A DNA stretch of 64,000 nucleotides from Siphonodentalium dalli (taxonomy: Eukaryota; Mollusca; Scaphopoda; Gadilida; Siphonodentaliidae). Shown piece after piece: positions 1 to 41,813 of the stretch. The stretch covers positions 11,859,287 to 11,923,286 of the forward strand of contig CP136061.1 of the NCBI GenBank assembly GCA_032622095.1, read 5' to 3'. The notes under the pieces are model-generated. The model saw only the letters and a program-made list of their open reading frames with translations. It did not search any database and was not told where the DNA came from. The position numbers and the translations under genes are program-made. Positions within the stretch are counted from its first letter, which is position 1, and each line of letters opens with the position of its first letter.

Positions 1-104
1 CATGACTCTTATTAACAGAGCCACCGGGACCCCAACATGTATATATATACAGAGCCACTGGGACCCCAACATGTATATATATAGAGAGCCACCGGGACCC
101 AAAC

Positions 105-135
<31 letters not shown>

Positions 136-292
136 GCCACCGGGACACCAACATGTATACATAAAGAGCCACCGGGACCCCAACATATATATATATACAG
201 AGCCACCGGGACCCCAACATGTATATATATATACAGAGCCACCGGGACCCAACATGTATATATAGATATATTTAAATAAATTAATTTCCAAA
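1..292. repeat. Minisatellite with TA-rich spacers
   Basis: About seven units of GAGCCACCGGGACCCCAACA are separated by variable (TA)n stretches, giving spacings of about 33-45 bases. The 95-residue frame across it is a product of the repeat. Confidence 0.9.
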
Positions 293-886
293 AACACATG
301 TTTTAATTTCACTTTGCCCACCCATTGTCATTGCATCATGAATCAGTATGAACGATAGAGCAAGTAGATTTAGCGTTTACTTGAAATGTCAGTTCGTGTA
401 TATATAGTTTGTAACTAAGTGTTCATTATATTTTCGGCTTAATTGTGCAGCTTGAATTATTAATGCATCACATATAAAGAGGCCGCGAAGCACATGCGAG
501 CTCGTTATCCTTTCACTCATTGATATTTTGGATGACGCTAGCGTCCCACCTGGAACTTTCAGAAAGTGACCTGTATCAATTAAATGACGTATATGAACGC
601 CTCCCGATCCAAAATGGCTGCCCACCTTAAATGGTCCAAATAAGGGACCCATTTCAAGTCAAATAGAGAACCTTGCAATTTGTCGGCCCTTGGTGTATAT
701 ATGTCAAACAAAGGGTGTTTCAGGGTGGGCTACAAGACGCTCTTTCACACACACACCACCCGATCAAAATTGCTCCACACAGAGGGGTTCAAACAAGGGG
801 CCCTTGCCATTAACCGTCCACTATTCCCTCAAACTATACGGTAAGTTACTTCAAACATCACATCGATAACAATGAACGCGAAGCCT
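293..886. other. Intergenic, nothing recognised
   Basis: Unique-looking AT-rich sequence. The minus-strand frame 652-389 has no recognisable domain and no splice context. Confidence 0.5.
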
Positions 887-889
887 TCA

Positions 890-1410
890 AACATCACCTC
901 GATAGCATATACATACATCATTACTGCACCCTACATGAATGTTTTCCCGACGAGCACACCAGCATGCCTTAAGACAACATACGTCATTACTGCACCTTAC
1001 ATGTAGTTTCTCCCGACGAGCACACCAGCATGCGTTAAAATAACATATATATACGTCATTGCTGCACCATACATGTATTTTCTCCCGACGAACACACCAG
1101 CATGCCTTAAGATTACACATACATACGTCATTACTGCACCATACATGTATTTTCTCCCGACGAACACACCAGCATGCCTTAAGATTACACATACATACGT
1201 CATTACTGCACCATACATGTATTTTCTCCCGACGAACGCACCAGCATGCCTTAAGATAACATATACATACGTCACTACTGCACCATACATGTATTTTCTC
1301 CCGACGAACACACCAGCATGCCTTAAGATAACACATACATACGTCATTACTGCACCATGCATGTATTTTCTCCCGACGAGCACACCAGTATGCCTTAAGT
1401 ATACGCACAC
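890..1410. repeat. 72-bp minisatellite
   Basis: Units of 72 bases contain TTTTCTCCCGACGAACACAC and CAGCATGCCTTAAG. About seven copies are present, the outer ones shorter and more diverged. As 72 is divisible by 3, the array stays open in several frames on both strands, which explains the overlapping cysteine- or histidine-rich reading frames. Confidence 0.92.
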
Positions 1411-1691
1411 AAACTGTTTATAGTTCTACATACATGCTACTGACATTTGCCCTCAAATAGCTATATAGTCGATTATTACTACAGGCGATACCACAAATAT
1501 TTCAATTCCCATGTAGTTATTACTACAGACGATACCATAGCGATTTCAATTCCCACGTAGTTAATTGTTTCCTTCATATTCTGGCACCATATTGTTTTCT
1601 ATGACGAAACATACCGTGTAAACGCACTCTTACTACATACAAAGATATGTACACCATAATCATGATCGTAGTTAGGGACGTTATTAAAATG

Positions 1692-2362
1692 GGTGTGAGT
1701 GTCTTGTGCGAGCTTCTCCTATAAGGGTACCCTTATCCAAACATAATCATGGACGTAGTCAAGGAAGAGATTACATGGGGTTGGTATCCCCGTGTCTTAG
1801 AGAGCTTCTCCTATAAGGGTACCCTTATCCAAACAATCATGGACGTAGTCAAGGAAGAGATTACATGGGGTTGGTATCCCCGTGTCTTATAGAGCTTCTC
1901 CTATAAGGGTACCCTTATCCAAACATAATCATGGACGTAGTCAAGGAAGAGATTACATGGGGTTTGTATCCCCGTGTCTTAGAGAGCTTCTCCTATAAGG
2001 GTACCCTTATCCAAACAATCATGGACGTAGTCAAGGAACTGATTACATGGGGTTGGTATCCCCGTGTTTTAGAGAGCTTCTCCTATAAGGGTACCCTTAT
2101 CCAAACATAATCATGGACGTAGTCAAGGAAGTGATTACATGGGGTTTGTATCCCCGTGTTTTAGAGAGCTTCTCCTATAAGGGTACCCTTATCCAAACAT
2201 AATCATGGACGTAGTCAAGGAAGTGATTACATGGGGTTGGTATCCCCGTGTTTTAGAGAGCTTCTCCTATAAGGGCACCCTTATCCAAACATAATCATGG
2301 ACGTAGACAAGGAAGTGATTACATGGGGTTGGTATCCCCGTGTTTTAGAGAGCTTCTCCCAT
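1692..2362. repeat. 87/90-bp minisatellite
   Basis: About seven and a half units contain AGAGCTTCTCCTATAAGGGT and GGTATCCCCGTGT. Two unit lengths occur, depending on presence or absence of an ATA in AAACATAATC. The left units alternate 90/87, which suggests a higher-order dimer. Confidence 0.92.
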
Positions 2363-2970
2363 AATGATCCAAATTTTTCAGCAGTTGTAAAGTTCAAGCT
2401 CAAATTAATACCAAACAAGTGCGACCAGAAAACATACTAAAATTACACATTCGCAATGTGTAGGGCATGAACATTCCAAATACTCTAACTGACTTTTCTC
2501 AACGACGGACAGGTATTTCAATTGTATATTTGCATTGTGTCCGCGGAATGACAAATTGTTATCTTTTACTAACAATAGTAAAATCTAACAAATAAAACTC
2601 GTCATAGCTTTGACCGTTGCTTAAGCATACATTGTTCCATGTAGTCACACACATATAGGCTTGTCATAATCTGAAATGATGCAGCAGGTAAGCACATTGT
2701 AGTCAAATCAGCAATTAATATCTGATAGCTGCTCAATAATATATTATAATTAAATAAATGTAATTTAGCAGTTATGACATTAAATGCTGAGTTGACTAAG
2801 CTATATTCTATTCAAATATATTAATGTTTCCTAATTAATCTCGGGTAAATATGTTGATTAAAAAAATATTCCTATAATTCAAATCATCCATCCACCTCCT
2901 CTCTGTGTCTGGAAATCTTCTGTTTGTATTGGAAAATATTAAAATTATGGTAACAAACGAGACAGCTTTA
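2363..2970. other. No gene seen
   Basis: AT-rich sequence downstream of the FReD gene stop. Nothing recognised on either strand. Confidence 0.5.
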
Positions 2971-2972
2971 TA

Positions 2973-2977
2973 TTTAT

Positions 2978-2978
<1 letters not shown>
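2973..2978 (-). terminator. Poly(A) signal overlapping the stop codon
   Basis: On the minus strand the end reads TGAATAAATATA, so a consensus AATAAA shares its first base with the last base of the TGA stop. This would give a 3' untranslated region of only some 20-30 bases if it is used. No second better signal was needed to explain the gene end. Confidence 0.5.
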
Positions 2979-32404
<29,426 letters not shown>

Positions 32405-32500
32405 GTTTTGGTGAGTATAATATTATCCTCAGATAACTTTTCACTTGTTAACAACTGATCACGTTGTTATATATCTTATTAAATGGAACCGGTTATGCGT

Positions 32501-32508
32501 CCTTTATA
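32501..32508 (-). promoter_or_regulatory. Candidate TATA box of the CBM14-FReD gene
   Basis: The minus strand reads GTATAAAGGACG with TATAAAGG about 100 bases upstream of the ATG at 32404. Transcription starting about 30 bases downstream would give a 5' leader of roughly 65-70 bases with no intron. An inverted CCAAT (ATTGG) lies a little farther upstream. Placement is good but there is no direct evidence of use. Confidence 0.4.
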
Positions 32509-32639
32509 CCTAAACATATAAGGCCAATATAAATAAATTAATGTATTCTAGTCAAACTTGTTTTTGTGGAAAATTGGTGTGCGCGAATTTTAGTTTTGAT
32601 TCTTGCTAACATAACTTGAAGTAGTATCTTACCTAAGGT

Positions 32640-33100
32640 GATTTAAAATGCCCACTTTGATCAAAATAGTCTGATTGATCAAATGGTCATTGTCATGTGT
32701 TTAGACTGATTAATGAGTCACTGCCATGTATTTAGACATATTAATGGTCATTGTGATGCATTTAGACATATTAATGGGTTATTGTCATGTGATTAGTGGG
32801 TCATTGCCATGTATTTAGACTGATTAATGTGTCATTGTCATGATTTAGTTTGATTAATGTGTCATTGTCATGTATTTAGACTGATTAATTGATCATTTAT
32901 ATGTACCAATAGGTCGTTGCCATGTATATAGACTGATCAATATGTCATTGCCATGAATTTAGACATATTAATGAGTCATTGCCATGTATTTAGACTGATT
33001 AATGGATCATTGTCATGTATTTATACTGATTAATGGGTCATGTCCATGTATTTAGACTGATCAATATGCCGTTGTCATGTTTTTTGACTTATTAAGGGGA
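32640..33100. repeat. About 32-bp minisatellite
   Basis: About 14 units contain CATGTATTTAGACTGATTAA and TGGGTCATTGC. It lies upstream of the CBM14-FReD gene's promoter region, from about 130 bases beyond the candidate TATA box. Confidence 0.9.
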
Positions 33101-34845
33101 CCAACAATATGTACGGTCGAGCAGATGAGAATCTAGCAATAATTTGTTATCGGCCTAAAGTTCAAACATCCTTGTTTCAAAATGTTGATCAAATGTCATT
33201 GGTCGATTTAAAATGCATTTTATTGAAATCAACCAGCATGGTGGCTATCAATGGTTGAAACAAGCTGCGCTGCTGCAGATGCTAAAATATTCTGGAATGT
33301 TAATGTTCAAAATAAGTCAGTCAGCGTGAATGCAACATGTCCAGGGAGTGGCGCTTAGAGCATGACTGCACCGAGACTAACAACCTACCTGGAAAATTGT
33401 AAGAACTTATTGTGAAAATTAATTTTACAACACCATTATTTTTCTCTCTTTCAAAATACTCCACATGTGTTTGCCATTCGTCTGCACGAGTCGGCTAAAT
33501 TATACGAGCGTGTTGTAAGTAAATTAGTTTTGTTGTATCAGAGTCAGAATATGTTATTTCTCGATACCTCAAGATTCAAGATTCTTTATTATTGTTCTAA
33601 TTACACATGTGATATACGAACAAATCAACATATAATAAATAGCACTATGGTGTAAACAAATACAATGGTAGATATAACATGGAAATTTAATAAAGTCATC
33701 GTGAATCACCAAATAATAATTTAATACAAAGAGTTTAAAACAACAATAACTGAGATGTCACGTGATAATTTAATACAAAGAGTTTTAAAAACAACAATAA
33801 CTGAGATGTCACGTGACTCAATGATGTGGACCGGACCGCAAAAAAAACCCCGTTATGGTCCGCGGGCCAGGCTATCCGGTACGGTACCGGTTCGCAAACT
33901 TGAATACATAGATGTATGCCTAGCTCAAGTACTGGGCCAATACCATTTCAACTAACCCTCATCTATATTGCCACCCCCGCGTGTACCTGGTATTCACTAG
34001 TATATGTCCTGGACATCCACGCTGCCAACACAAATGCCAGTATATATATAGTTGAATCTGTCAATGAAGCATAGGATAGAACAGAATTTAAAACAATCAG
34101 TGTCGTTCTCAATATCCGCGCGATATGGAGGGACCACTGTCGGCCCAGAAAGATGTCACCAAACGCCGATCTTCTGTGCAGTAAATATGCGTAGTACTTA
34201 CGGAGTTCTGATGTCCATCGACTTTGATAAGAGCCGACTGATGTTCGCGCATTAGTTTGTTAGACCATACTTCCTTGTTAAAATTAGCCCATCCCGGGGT
34301 AAAATAAAATACCTCTGGTGGAAATTTCTACAAGTGCTTAATGTAGGAATTAGAACAATTTACCACACATGTACCTCAATAAGAGCTTCCTTAAATTAGG
34401 ATTTCCCTGTGAGTGGTTCACTTAATTGTGAATCCACTCTGATGAAATACATGAGGGTCTCCATTAAATAGGAGAACATAACAAGTTCCTTTAAGAAGGA
34501 ATCATGTCAGATAAAAGTTTAAAATTATTTAAATGAGAAATTAATACCTTAAGAATTTTCCATCAGACCGCACGAATACTAGATATAACTTTAAATAATA
34601 AGAAAGCAGAGAAGAGAAAAATTACACAGATTGATTAATAAATCAAATTGAAATAAATATAATCAGTAGACAGATTACTAAATCACAGCAAAGCCTGAAC
34701 TACAAACTACATGAAACTATTTAAGTACTACTATATATCTGTATTGCCTCCTACATGGAGAGATTATATTACACAACATAACAATTAATGGAGAAATAGA
34801 CTATACATATGCAAACGGCCGGATAAATTTGAGAATATACAATCT
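33101..34845. other. Mostly LINE 3' region and unassigned sequence
   Basis: Contains a 50-bp direct duplication (33712-33813, AATTTAATACAAAGAGTTT units). Bases left of 34846 to roughly 34300 are probably the 3' untranslated part of the large LINE. The exact end was not found. Confidence 0.35.
33566..33600 (-). mobile_element. 3' end of a CR1/L2-type LINE
   Basis: The minus strand reads AATAATAAAGAATCTTGAAT then CTTGAGG. Repeated TTGAATC-type octamers closing the 3' end are characteristic of CR1/L2 LINEs. The upstream body to the right is too decayed to define. Confidence 0.5.
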
Positions 34846-35022
34846 TTAGTAATTCTGTACTCCCTTCACAATGTTGCAGGCACGAAGAAGAAAGACAGCA
34901 GCATCGATGATAAGGTCTCCAACATTAATCAAAGTATTTGATCTTTCGAGAATGTTTACGTTTCCTAGGAAAAGTGACGAAAGCTGCTCCCCCGAGAGGG
35001 AAGCTAAAAACTCGCACTGCTC
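34846..35022 (-). pseudogene. LINE ORF2 C-terminal end, displaced
   Basis: The minus strand reads EQCEFLASLSGEQLSSLFLG and on to GVQNY and TAA. Removing the inserted element and one copy of the 3-bp duplication joins GGTATA directly to GAG in the ORF2 frame (DIQGI then EQCEF). 177 bases, 59 codons including stop. It resembles the usual LINE tail after the cysteine motif. Confidence 0.8.
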
Positions 35023-35025
35023 TAT

Positions 35026-38000
35026 TAGTAGAGGCTCTTATGTTCATTTTTTGGCTCCCGTGTGCATTTTGTGAATAAATATAGCCACTATGCTCATGAT
35101 GTTGCCTGATATCTAGGGCACCAGAAAACAAATGTTAGACACCTCGGGGTCGCGACTGGGTGGATTTATGACGTCATCAAGATGGCCGCCATCCAACATT
35201 TCAGAGTAGGCACTGGATCAGTTTGATTAATAGCTAGTAGTGAATTTATAGTAGGAAATATAATATTTCTCTACTATTGTGACATTATGATAACAGGCTT
35301 CACTTTGACAGAAAAATTGACCACATTTAACCAAGATGGCCGCCAAAATGGCGACCGAAGTTCGGAAAATGATGAATTTTCACACATGTCTCTTAAAACA
35401 TTCCCGGTTGTTTGAAATCGGTGGCTAATATCAACTTAATTTTAAGTACATTTGAATACCTAACCACTTGAACATGATAATATGTCATACTTTGGGGTCT
35501 TATTTATACAAAATTTCGTCAAAATATTAATTCATAAATATGCTATGAAATTTTACCAAATATCGATTTTGTAATTCAAGCCAAGTGTTAGCCAGAAAAT
35601 AGCTGAATTTGATGACAAACATTTGCAACGGGTTTAAACATATAAATTGCCATATAATTACAACCAAAAAAGTGCATCTGTATTCAAGATGGCGACCAAA
35701 ATGGTTGCCAAAATTGATAAATCACTAAAATTTGTCAAATTTTCATTGATATCCCTCCTAATGTGCGATTTAGTTAATATAGGTGAATATATTTGCTCCG
35801 TGTTGGCGTAATAACATGGAGACATGAAACAAAATGAATACTTTGTGAACCATGGCTGTTTATACTCAAGAATTCGAGAGAATGAAACTTCGAAAATGAG
35901 ATAAAACCATCAAAATGCCAACCATGAATAATTTCAGAGTTGGCATTGAGTCTGGGAGGAAAATTTAGATAGTGAAATGATTATGTTTTGGCGACCAATA
36001 ATACCATTGGATCACACTTCCTCTTGACGGTGCAATTTGGACCTCAAAATCCAAGATGGCTCCCAAAACGGCGACCGAAATTCTAATAATTGATGATTTT
36101 TCACACTCGCCTCTTAAATTATTCACAGTGGTTTGAAATCGGTGGCTACCAGCAACCTTATTGTGAATGAATTATACTATCTAATCATTCGACAACCATG
36201 ATATGTTAGATTAACATATTATTATCTATATGAATCTAAATTCAGGATGGTGACTCAGATGGTTACCAAAATGGAGAAATCATCCAAATTTGCTAGTTTT
36301 CATTGATAACGCTCCTAATGTGGGTTTCAGTGACTACTGGTAAACATATTTGTTCCCCTGTTGACAAAAGTGCCAGGAATGCTGATACAATCTGATACAA
36401 TATGAATATTTGCGAAAAGTAGCTGCTTATATTCGAGATTTCATGAGAATGGAAACAGAAACCATGATAAGTAGATAAATTCATCTGATGTTGACATATT
36501 TGAAAATATCAAAATCTGAATACATGCTGATTACATCCATCATTACAGGTACATAGGAAATGTCCTGATTGGGGACTGGAGAAAAATCCCTACCTCAACA
36601 ATAAGGCTGTCGGTATTGAGCAATACTTTAATTACTTTCCCTTGATAGCGCCCCCTTATGGAGTTTTGGCTAAGAATTGTTCACTTGACTCCTGTATTGC
36701 TCATGTAATGCCATCATACTAAGTCATTTCTTCCGAAATTCAGCTGCTCACAGAAATTAATTGAATGGACATCACACAATGCAGTACCCAAAAACAGTAG
36801 CGGCATATAATGCGTTGACATTACAGACATCTTCCATGTTAACAAGCTTAACAATTAGTGTATACTTAGTACAAATATAAGAATATGAGCTAATAGTTGT
36901 GTGATTCGTTCTTATTGAATACATGTACGAAAACACAGGGTATACTTTTGTGAAACTGAGAAAAATTACAATTGCCCGTCCTTGAATAACATCTAGTTCA
37001 AATTGTGTGTGCATCAGGGGATTATATGACAGTAATTGCTTTGTCGCAGACTACAAAACGAGAGCGTTCAGATGTGAGCTCTATGTGTCTTCTGCGAAGA
37101 AGAATCGCATTGGTGGATTTCTACCAGACATCTGCTTATTACATGCGATATATAGCGACTAGATATAAATTATGTTCAGGTTTGTATCAAAACAGAAACT
37201 GCTGTGGAGCTCTGTTCAGCTCATAGGTCAACTCACTGACTCCACACCAAAGATTTGCGAAAGCGTGGCTGATTTTGATCGAGCTAGGATAGGAAGATAG
37301 CCTCATATAATGAGTTCAATTGGTATACATGTGTATTTGAGTTCCACAGAGATAGCTTTCTGGGCATCGCATACAGTGCAAGTTCGTTCCGTGTATGATC
37401 CACACCTTCGTGTGCTGAACTTATGCACTCATCAAGTTTATATTAGATACACCCATGTCATGTTTGTCACATTTGTTATCGAAGTTCTTTCATGCTTGCG
37501 TTATGCGTTCTCGTCAAAATGTCATACAAGAAACATATTCACACCAAATTTTCTTTAAATGCCTGCATTTCTGTAATTTTATCGGCTATCGGCAATGTTC
37601 CAGATAAAATTGATAAAATCATTTGTCGCACCAATGCACAGTTCGACTTGGTTGTAGAGGCAATTCAACTCACCGACATGTTGAGGTACATGTATTATTA
37701 TTGGGTGGAAAGTTTGTAGTATTCTTTCCAGATATTTTATAGAGGAACCTTTGATATCCCACTACAATGAAATCAGGTCTGCGGAAAACTCAGATCGTTA
37801 AACGTTGTAATCGTATACCTCCCTGAGCAATAGCTGAAGTACATTTCAGTTATGGACTCTTCAAATAGCTAACAATCCACAATATTCTCTCAATTCAAGC
37901 ATAACCTTGTTATCTATTACTTCCAACATTTGCGCAGTATCTATATTCCAAGCTTGTTATTGGCCTACTTGTGGATCCGACTATCATGGTTGTACGGTTT

Positions 38001-40680
38001 GCCAGCAAATTCTATAAACTACATTTGTTCTTAATAACGTTCCATTAAATGATCTTGATGACCCGTCACTGTATTCATTACTTCGATGCACCACCATATG
38101 GCATGGACCAAAGATGAGCTTCTGGTGTTTCGATGAGGTATTTCATCACTAAATATCCAGGCACTAGGCATAGGCATTTTGATTTCACGATATTTTTTCG
38201 TTGACAACCAGGAAAAAGTTGAGGAGCCGTTATTGTCACTTGCTGGACTCGACACGGAGAATGACAAACCTTGGGCTATTTTTGCCTGATACTGATGTTT
38301 TGACATATTCTAAAATAAACTGACAAGCATTAACTCGGTCATGTGCACAGCTCTGTTAGACTACATCAAAGTCAATATGCAATGTATCTGCTATGAGGTC
38401 AGTGGCCGTATTGAAATTTATTTATTAAGTCTGTATCATGGACTCTCCATTCCACAACAGAAGCAAATATTCTATATGGATTCTCTGATATGCAGTCGGC
38501 GAGTTTTGTGGTGAGCTCTGTTAGCTTGCGAGATGAGTTTGTAATTCAACTGTAGTTGCTGGGGTGAGTTGGTTGTAGATAGACTACCATCAATGTGACC
38601 ATCTATTGGACGAAGTAACAAGAGTGGTACATGTACTGACTCACGTCTTGAGAAGTGTGACAATGTCTCAACTATTCAAACGAATTTCAGGTGATGAAAC
38701 AGATATGCCAAAAACAAGAACCTGAACCATGCAATATCCCTTTATTGTATATTATTAGACACAAATGTTTCATAATTAGATACGAAATACTGTTTGCACT
38801 AACATGTAATGCCTGCGTATTTCTAAGATGAGCAATTATATTTCCCGGTGGCTGTATGATAGCAATGCAACTTCGACTTCGATGAAGTCAAGGTGTGATA
38901 TTTTCCCTGAATCTTCTGAATTTTTGTGGCCGGTCGAAATCAACGTGGTCAACAATTCATCAAGAATAGACAACGAATAAAGCAGATCTGCCCCAAACGA
39001 AATAATATAGCCAAAAAGTTGGATTTATGTCTGTATTATGACTGCAGGGATTCTTTTGCGTTCGAGTACTCGACATGCTCTTATAATGATTCAGTCAGCA
39101 CATATCCGGTTTGACTTCCTTCCCATGAAACGGACAGGATCGTTTAAATTATATTGAGCAATGTCATGTTAGGGTGCTAAGAGTCCATTCCGATATATTC
39201 TCGATTATAAACAAACTATGTTTGGTCTAACATAGTCACAATATACCTTAACATGATAGTATCTAATTTAGATTGGGCGAATATATCCAACTCCTTTGCT
39301 AAATGCCGTTTGAGAATATAAAGATTTGTCATATTTTATAACTGAGTTTTGGCGGCCATTCTGGCGACCATCTTGGGTCAAATAGATCAATGTCGAGTGT
39401 AATTGAATGACACTAACGATATTTAAAACTGTGTACACTTTTGTTTATTTTATTATGCCTATTTCTGTCCAATGTTAATCTAGAACCTCGAGAAGCAAGT
39501 TTATTTGTGAAATTACATAGCGAATTATTCAATTTGCATTTTTCGGAGTATGGACAACAATTAGACACAAATTACAGCATATATATTTTCCAAAGTACTT
39601 GGTGTCATGACTGATAAAAACAAAGACAAGTCCTACTCGCCGCAGTTTACGAATAACCGAAAATGATGTAAGGGGCATGTGTAACAATTCAACACATTTC
39701 TATATTTCGGTCGCCATTTTGACAGCCATCTTGGTTTTTTTATCAATCTTGTTCTTGCATGGTGCAATTTTATCATTGCCGTAGAAATATTGTTTATTTT
39801 CTATGTTAAATTTTCTTCCTCACTCAATGCCCACTCTGCAACTTTGTGTGGCTGCCATGAAGATGATTTGACTTAGTATGTTCGTGGTATAATTCTGTTG
39901 AATTCTTTACGCGAAAAAGTAGCACATATTCACATATATTAACTTTTCCCCAACACATGAGTGATATCAATAAAAATTGGACAGATTTTGGTGATTTCTC
40001 CATTTTGGCCGCCATCTTGGCCGCCATCTTAAACGAAAATGCACTATTTTCAGTGTAACTATATGGCAATTAATATATTTAAAATATTTTTACATTATCT
40101 TCATCAAATTTAGTTATTTTCTGTTCAACTCTTGGCCATAATCACATAATTGAATTTTGGTTAACTTTCATAGCACATTTTTGAATTCACATTTTAATGA
40201 TTGCTGGCAGGAATGAGATCCGAAATATGACATATTATGTTGTAGAAATGGTTGGATACTAGAATTTATACAAATTTAGGTCTTTATTCGTTACAAATTT
40301 CAAACATCGGTTAATGATTCCAGAGGAAAGTGTGAAAAATCATCAATTTTCCAAATTTCAATCGCCATTTTGGCGGCCATCTTGGTTTATGGTGGCCAAT
40401 TTTTCTGTCAAATGGAAGTATGGGGTATTAGTTTCACGTCAGTGGTGAGATAATCAAATTTCTATAATAAATTCACAAGTAAATATTGATCAAACTGACT
40501 CAGTGCATACTGTGAAATTGTGCATGACGGCCATATTGATGACGTCATAAATCCACCCAGTCGCGACCCCAAGGTGTCTAACATTTGTTTTCTGGTGCCT
40601 GAGATATCTAGCAACCTCATTGGCATAGTCGCTATATTTCTTCACAAAGTGCACACGGGAGTACATAAGAGCCTCTTCTA
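35026..40680. mobile_element. 5655-bp long-TIR element inserted in the LINE
   Basis: Left end TAGTAGAGGCTCTTATGT and right end (inverted) TAGAAGAGGCTCTTATGT are flanked by TAT at 35023-35025 and 40681-40683. Similar inverted arms run at least 350 bases (GGGGTCGCGACTGGGTGGAT; CCAAGATGGCCGCCAAAATG), and weaker similarity reaches about 36480 and 39300. Each arm contains an internal repeat of the ATGGCCGCCATTTTGG block, about 700 bases apart. The central 36.5-39.3 kb has only short frames (37310-37558, 37492-37719 plus; 38306-38031 minus) with no recognised transposase, so it looks non-autonomous or of an unrecognised superfamily. Confidence 0.85.
37005..38663. other. Short frames in the core of the TIR element
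   Basis: The plus frames end CCGALFSS (37226), NIFTPNFL (37558) and YYYWVESL (37719). The minus frames are 38306-38031 and 38663-38472. None has a catalytic DDE/D pattern, zinc finger or other known domain that I can see. They could be decayed exons of a transposase or chance. Confidence 0.25.
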
Positions 40681-41805
40681 TATACCCTGTATATCAATCA
40701 CTCTTTCCCAGAATATATCGCGAAGACGAATCAACACTCCTGCACAGCACTCTAACGTTACATGTATAATTTTATTATTATATGTCAAGCCACATTGAGC
40801 GCAGCACAAGTTATTTGCATATGTGGTTTTGTTCAGGAGAAGTGCGAGATTACGCAGTTCCCTTGAGCGATGGCGGTTCCGGGAATAGAGATACCAGACG
40901 TCCCATAGAGTGAGAGGGTCAGAGTGACATTGCGAGAAGAAAGACAGCTCAGGACCGCTAGTAATACATTCCAAGCACTCTGCCCTGTAGCAGTTTTCAA
41001 TTTGAGTTTTGACGAGGTTCTTCCATTCTTGTTTCCCTGGGAAAATCCCAGCGTCAAGGACATCTAGAATTATTTTGACAATAGTCCTCGGTGTGCTTGA
41101 TTGTAGCGCCCGCTTTCCTTGCACCGAGAAGTATGTCCGCCTCAATTTATCTGACATAATGTCTGCTCGCACTGTTGGTGTGTGGAATTTCGTCTGTAAG
41201 ATACCGAGATGAACACACTCCGAACTTTCAGAGATGGGGGTCCCCCCGATGGACCACGACCGTGTATGTGAATTGTGCTGTTGCTTCGATTCGTTGAATA
41301 CTACAATCTGACTCTTGGAAGATGAGCATTCGAACCGCCATTTTGTGCTGTATTTGAAACAGGTTGAGAGCATCGAGTCGAGGCCGTGTTTTGTGAGTGA
41401 CATGATTGCGATGTCATCGGTTGTCGTTGGAGCAGCACACTTGATAGCATTAACAGATAGTCCATTGGTGTCACACGATAGTTCTTTAATGAGATCGTTC
41501 AGGAAGACGAGGTAAAAAAACGGAGAACACACGGCACCCTGGTGGGTACCTTGACTTATGTTCAGTGGATCAGATATACATCCGTTATATATTACTCGAC
41601 TCGTACAGTCACGGTGCATGTTGGCAATCAGGCGGAGCAATTTGCCTCCTATGCCTATGTTATTTAATTTCAACAGAAGACCAGAGTGCCAAACCTTATC
41701 AAATGCTTTCTGAGAGTCCAAAAAGCTGGTATACACCAGTGTATACACCCGAGATCCTTGGTCCTTGGCGTAGTTGATGACTTCCTGTAAGATGAAGGAC
41801 GTCAT
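40681..41805 (-). pseudogene. LINE ORF2 reverse transcriptase, copy 1
   Basis: It continues ORF2 from MTSFILQEVINYAKDQGSRV through the RT core: FLDSQKAFDKVW (first catalytic Asp), ISQGTHQGAVCSPFFYLVFL, and the catalytic box written TTDDIAIMS where families have (Y/F)ADD. The thumb and the CCAQC-type cysteine region follow. It stops at DIQGI because the TIR element begins there. The remaining 59 codons are at 35022-34846. Confidence 0.88.
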
Positions 41806-41813
41806 CGACCAAC

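Noticed and set aside
12-1423. Reading frames of 66-173 codons, both strands
   Set aside because: They run through minisatellites whose units lack stops; periodic composition, no domains.
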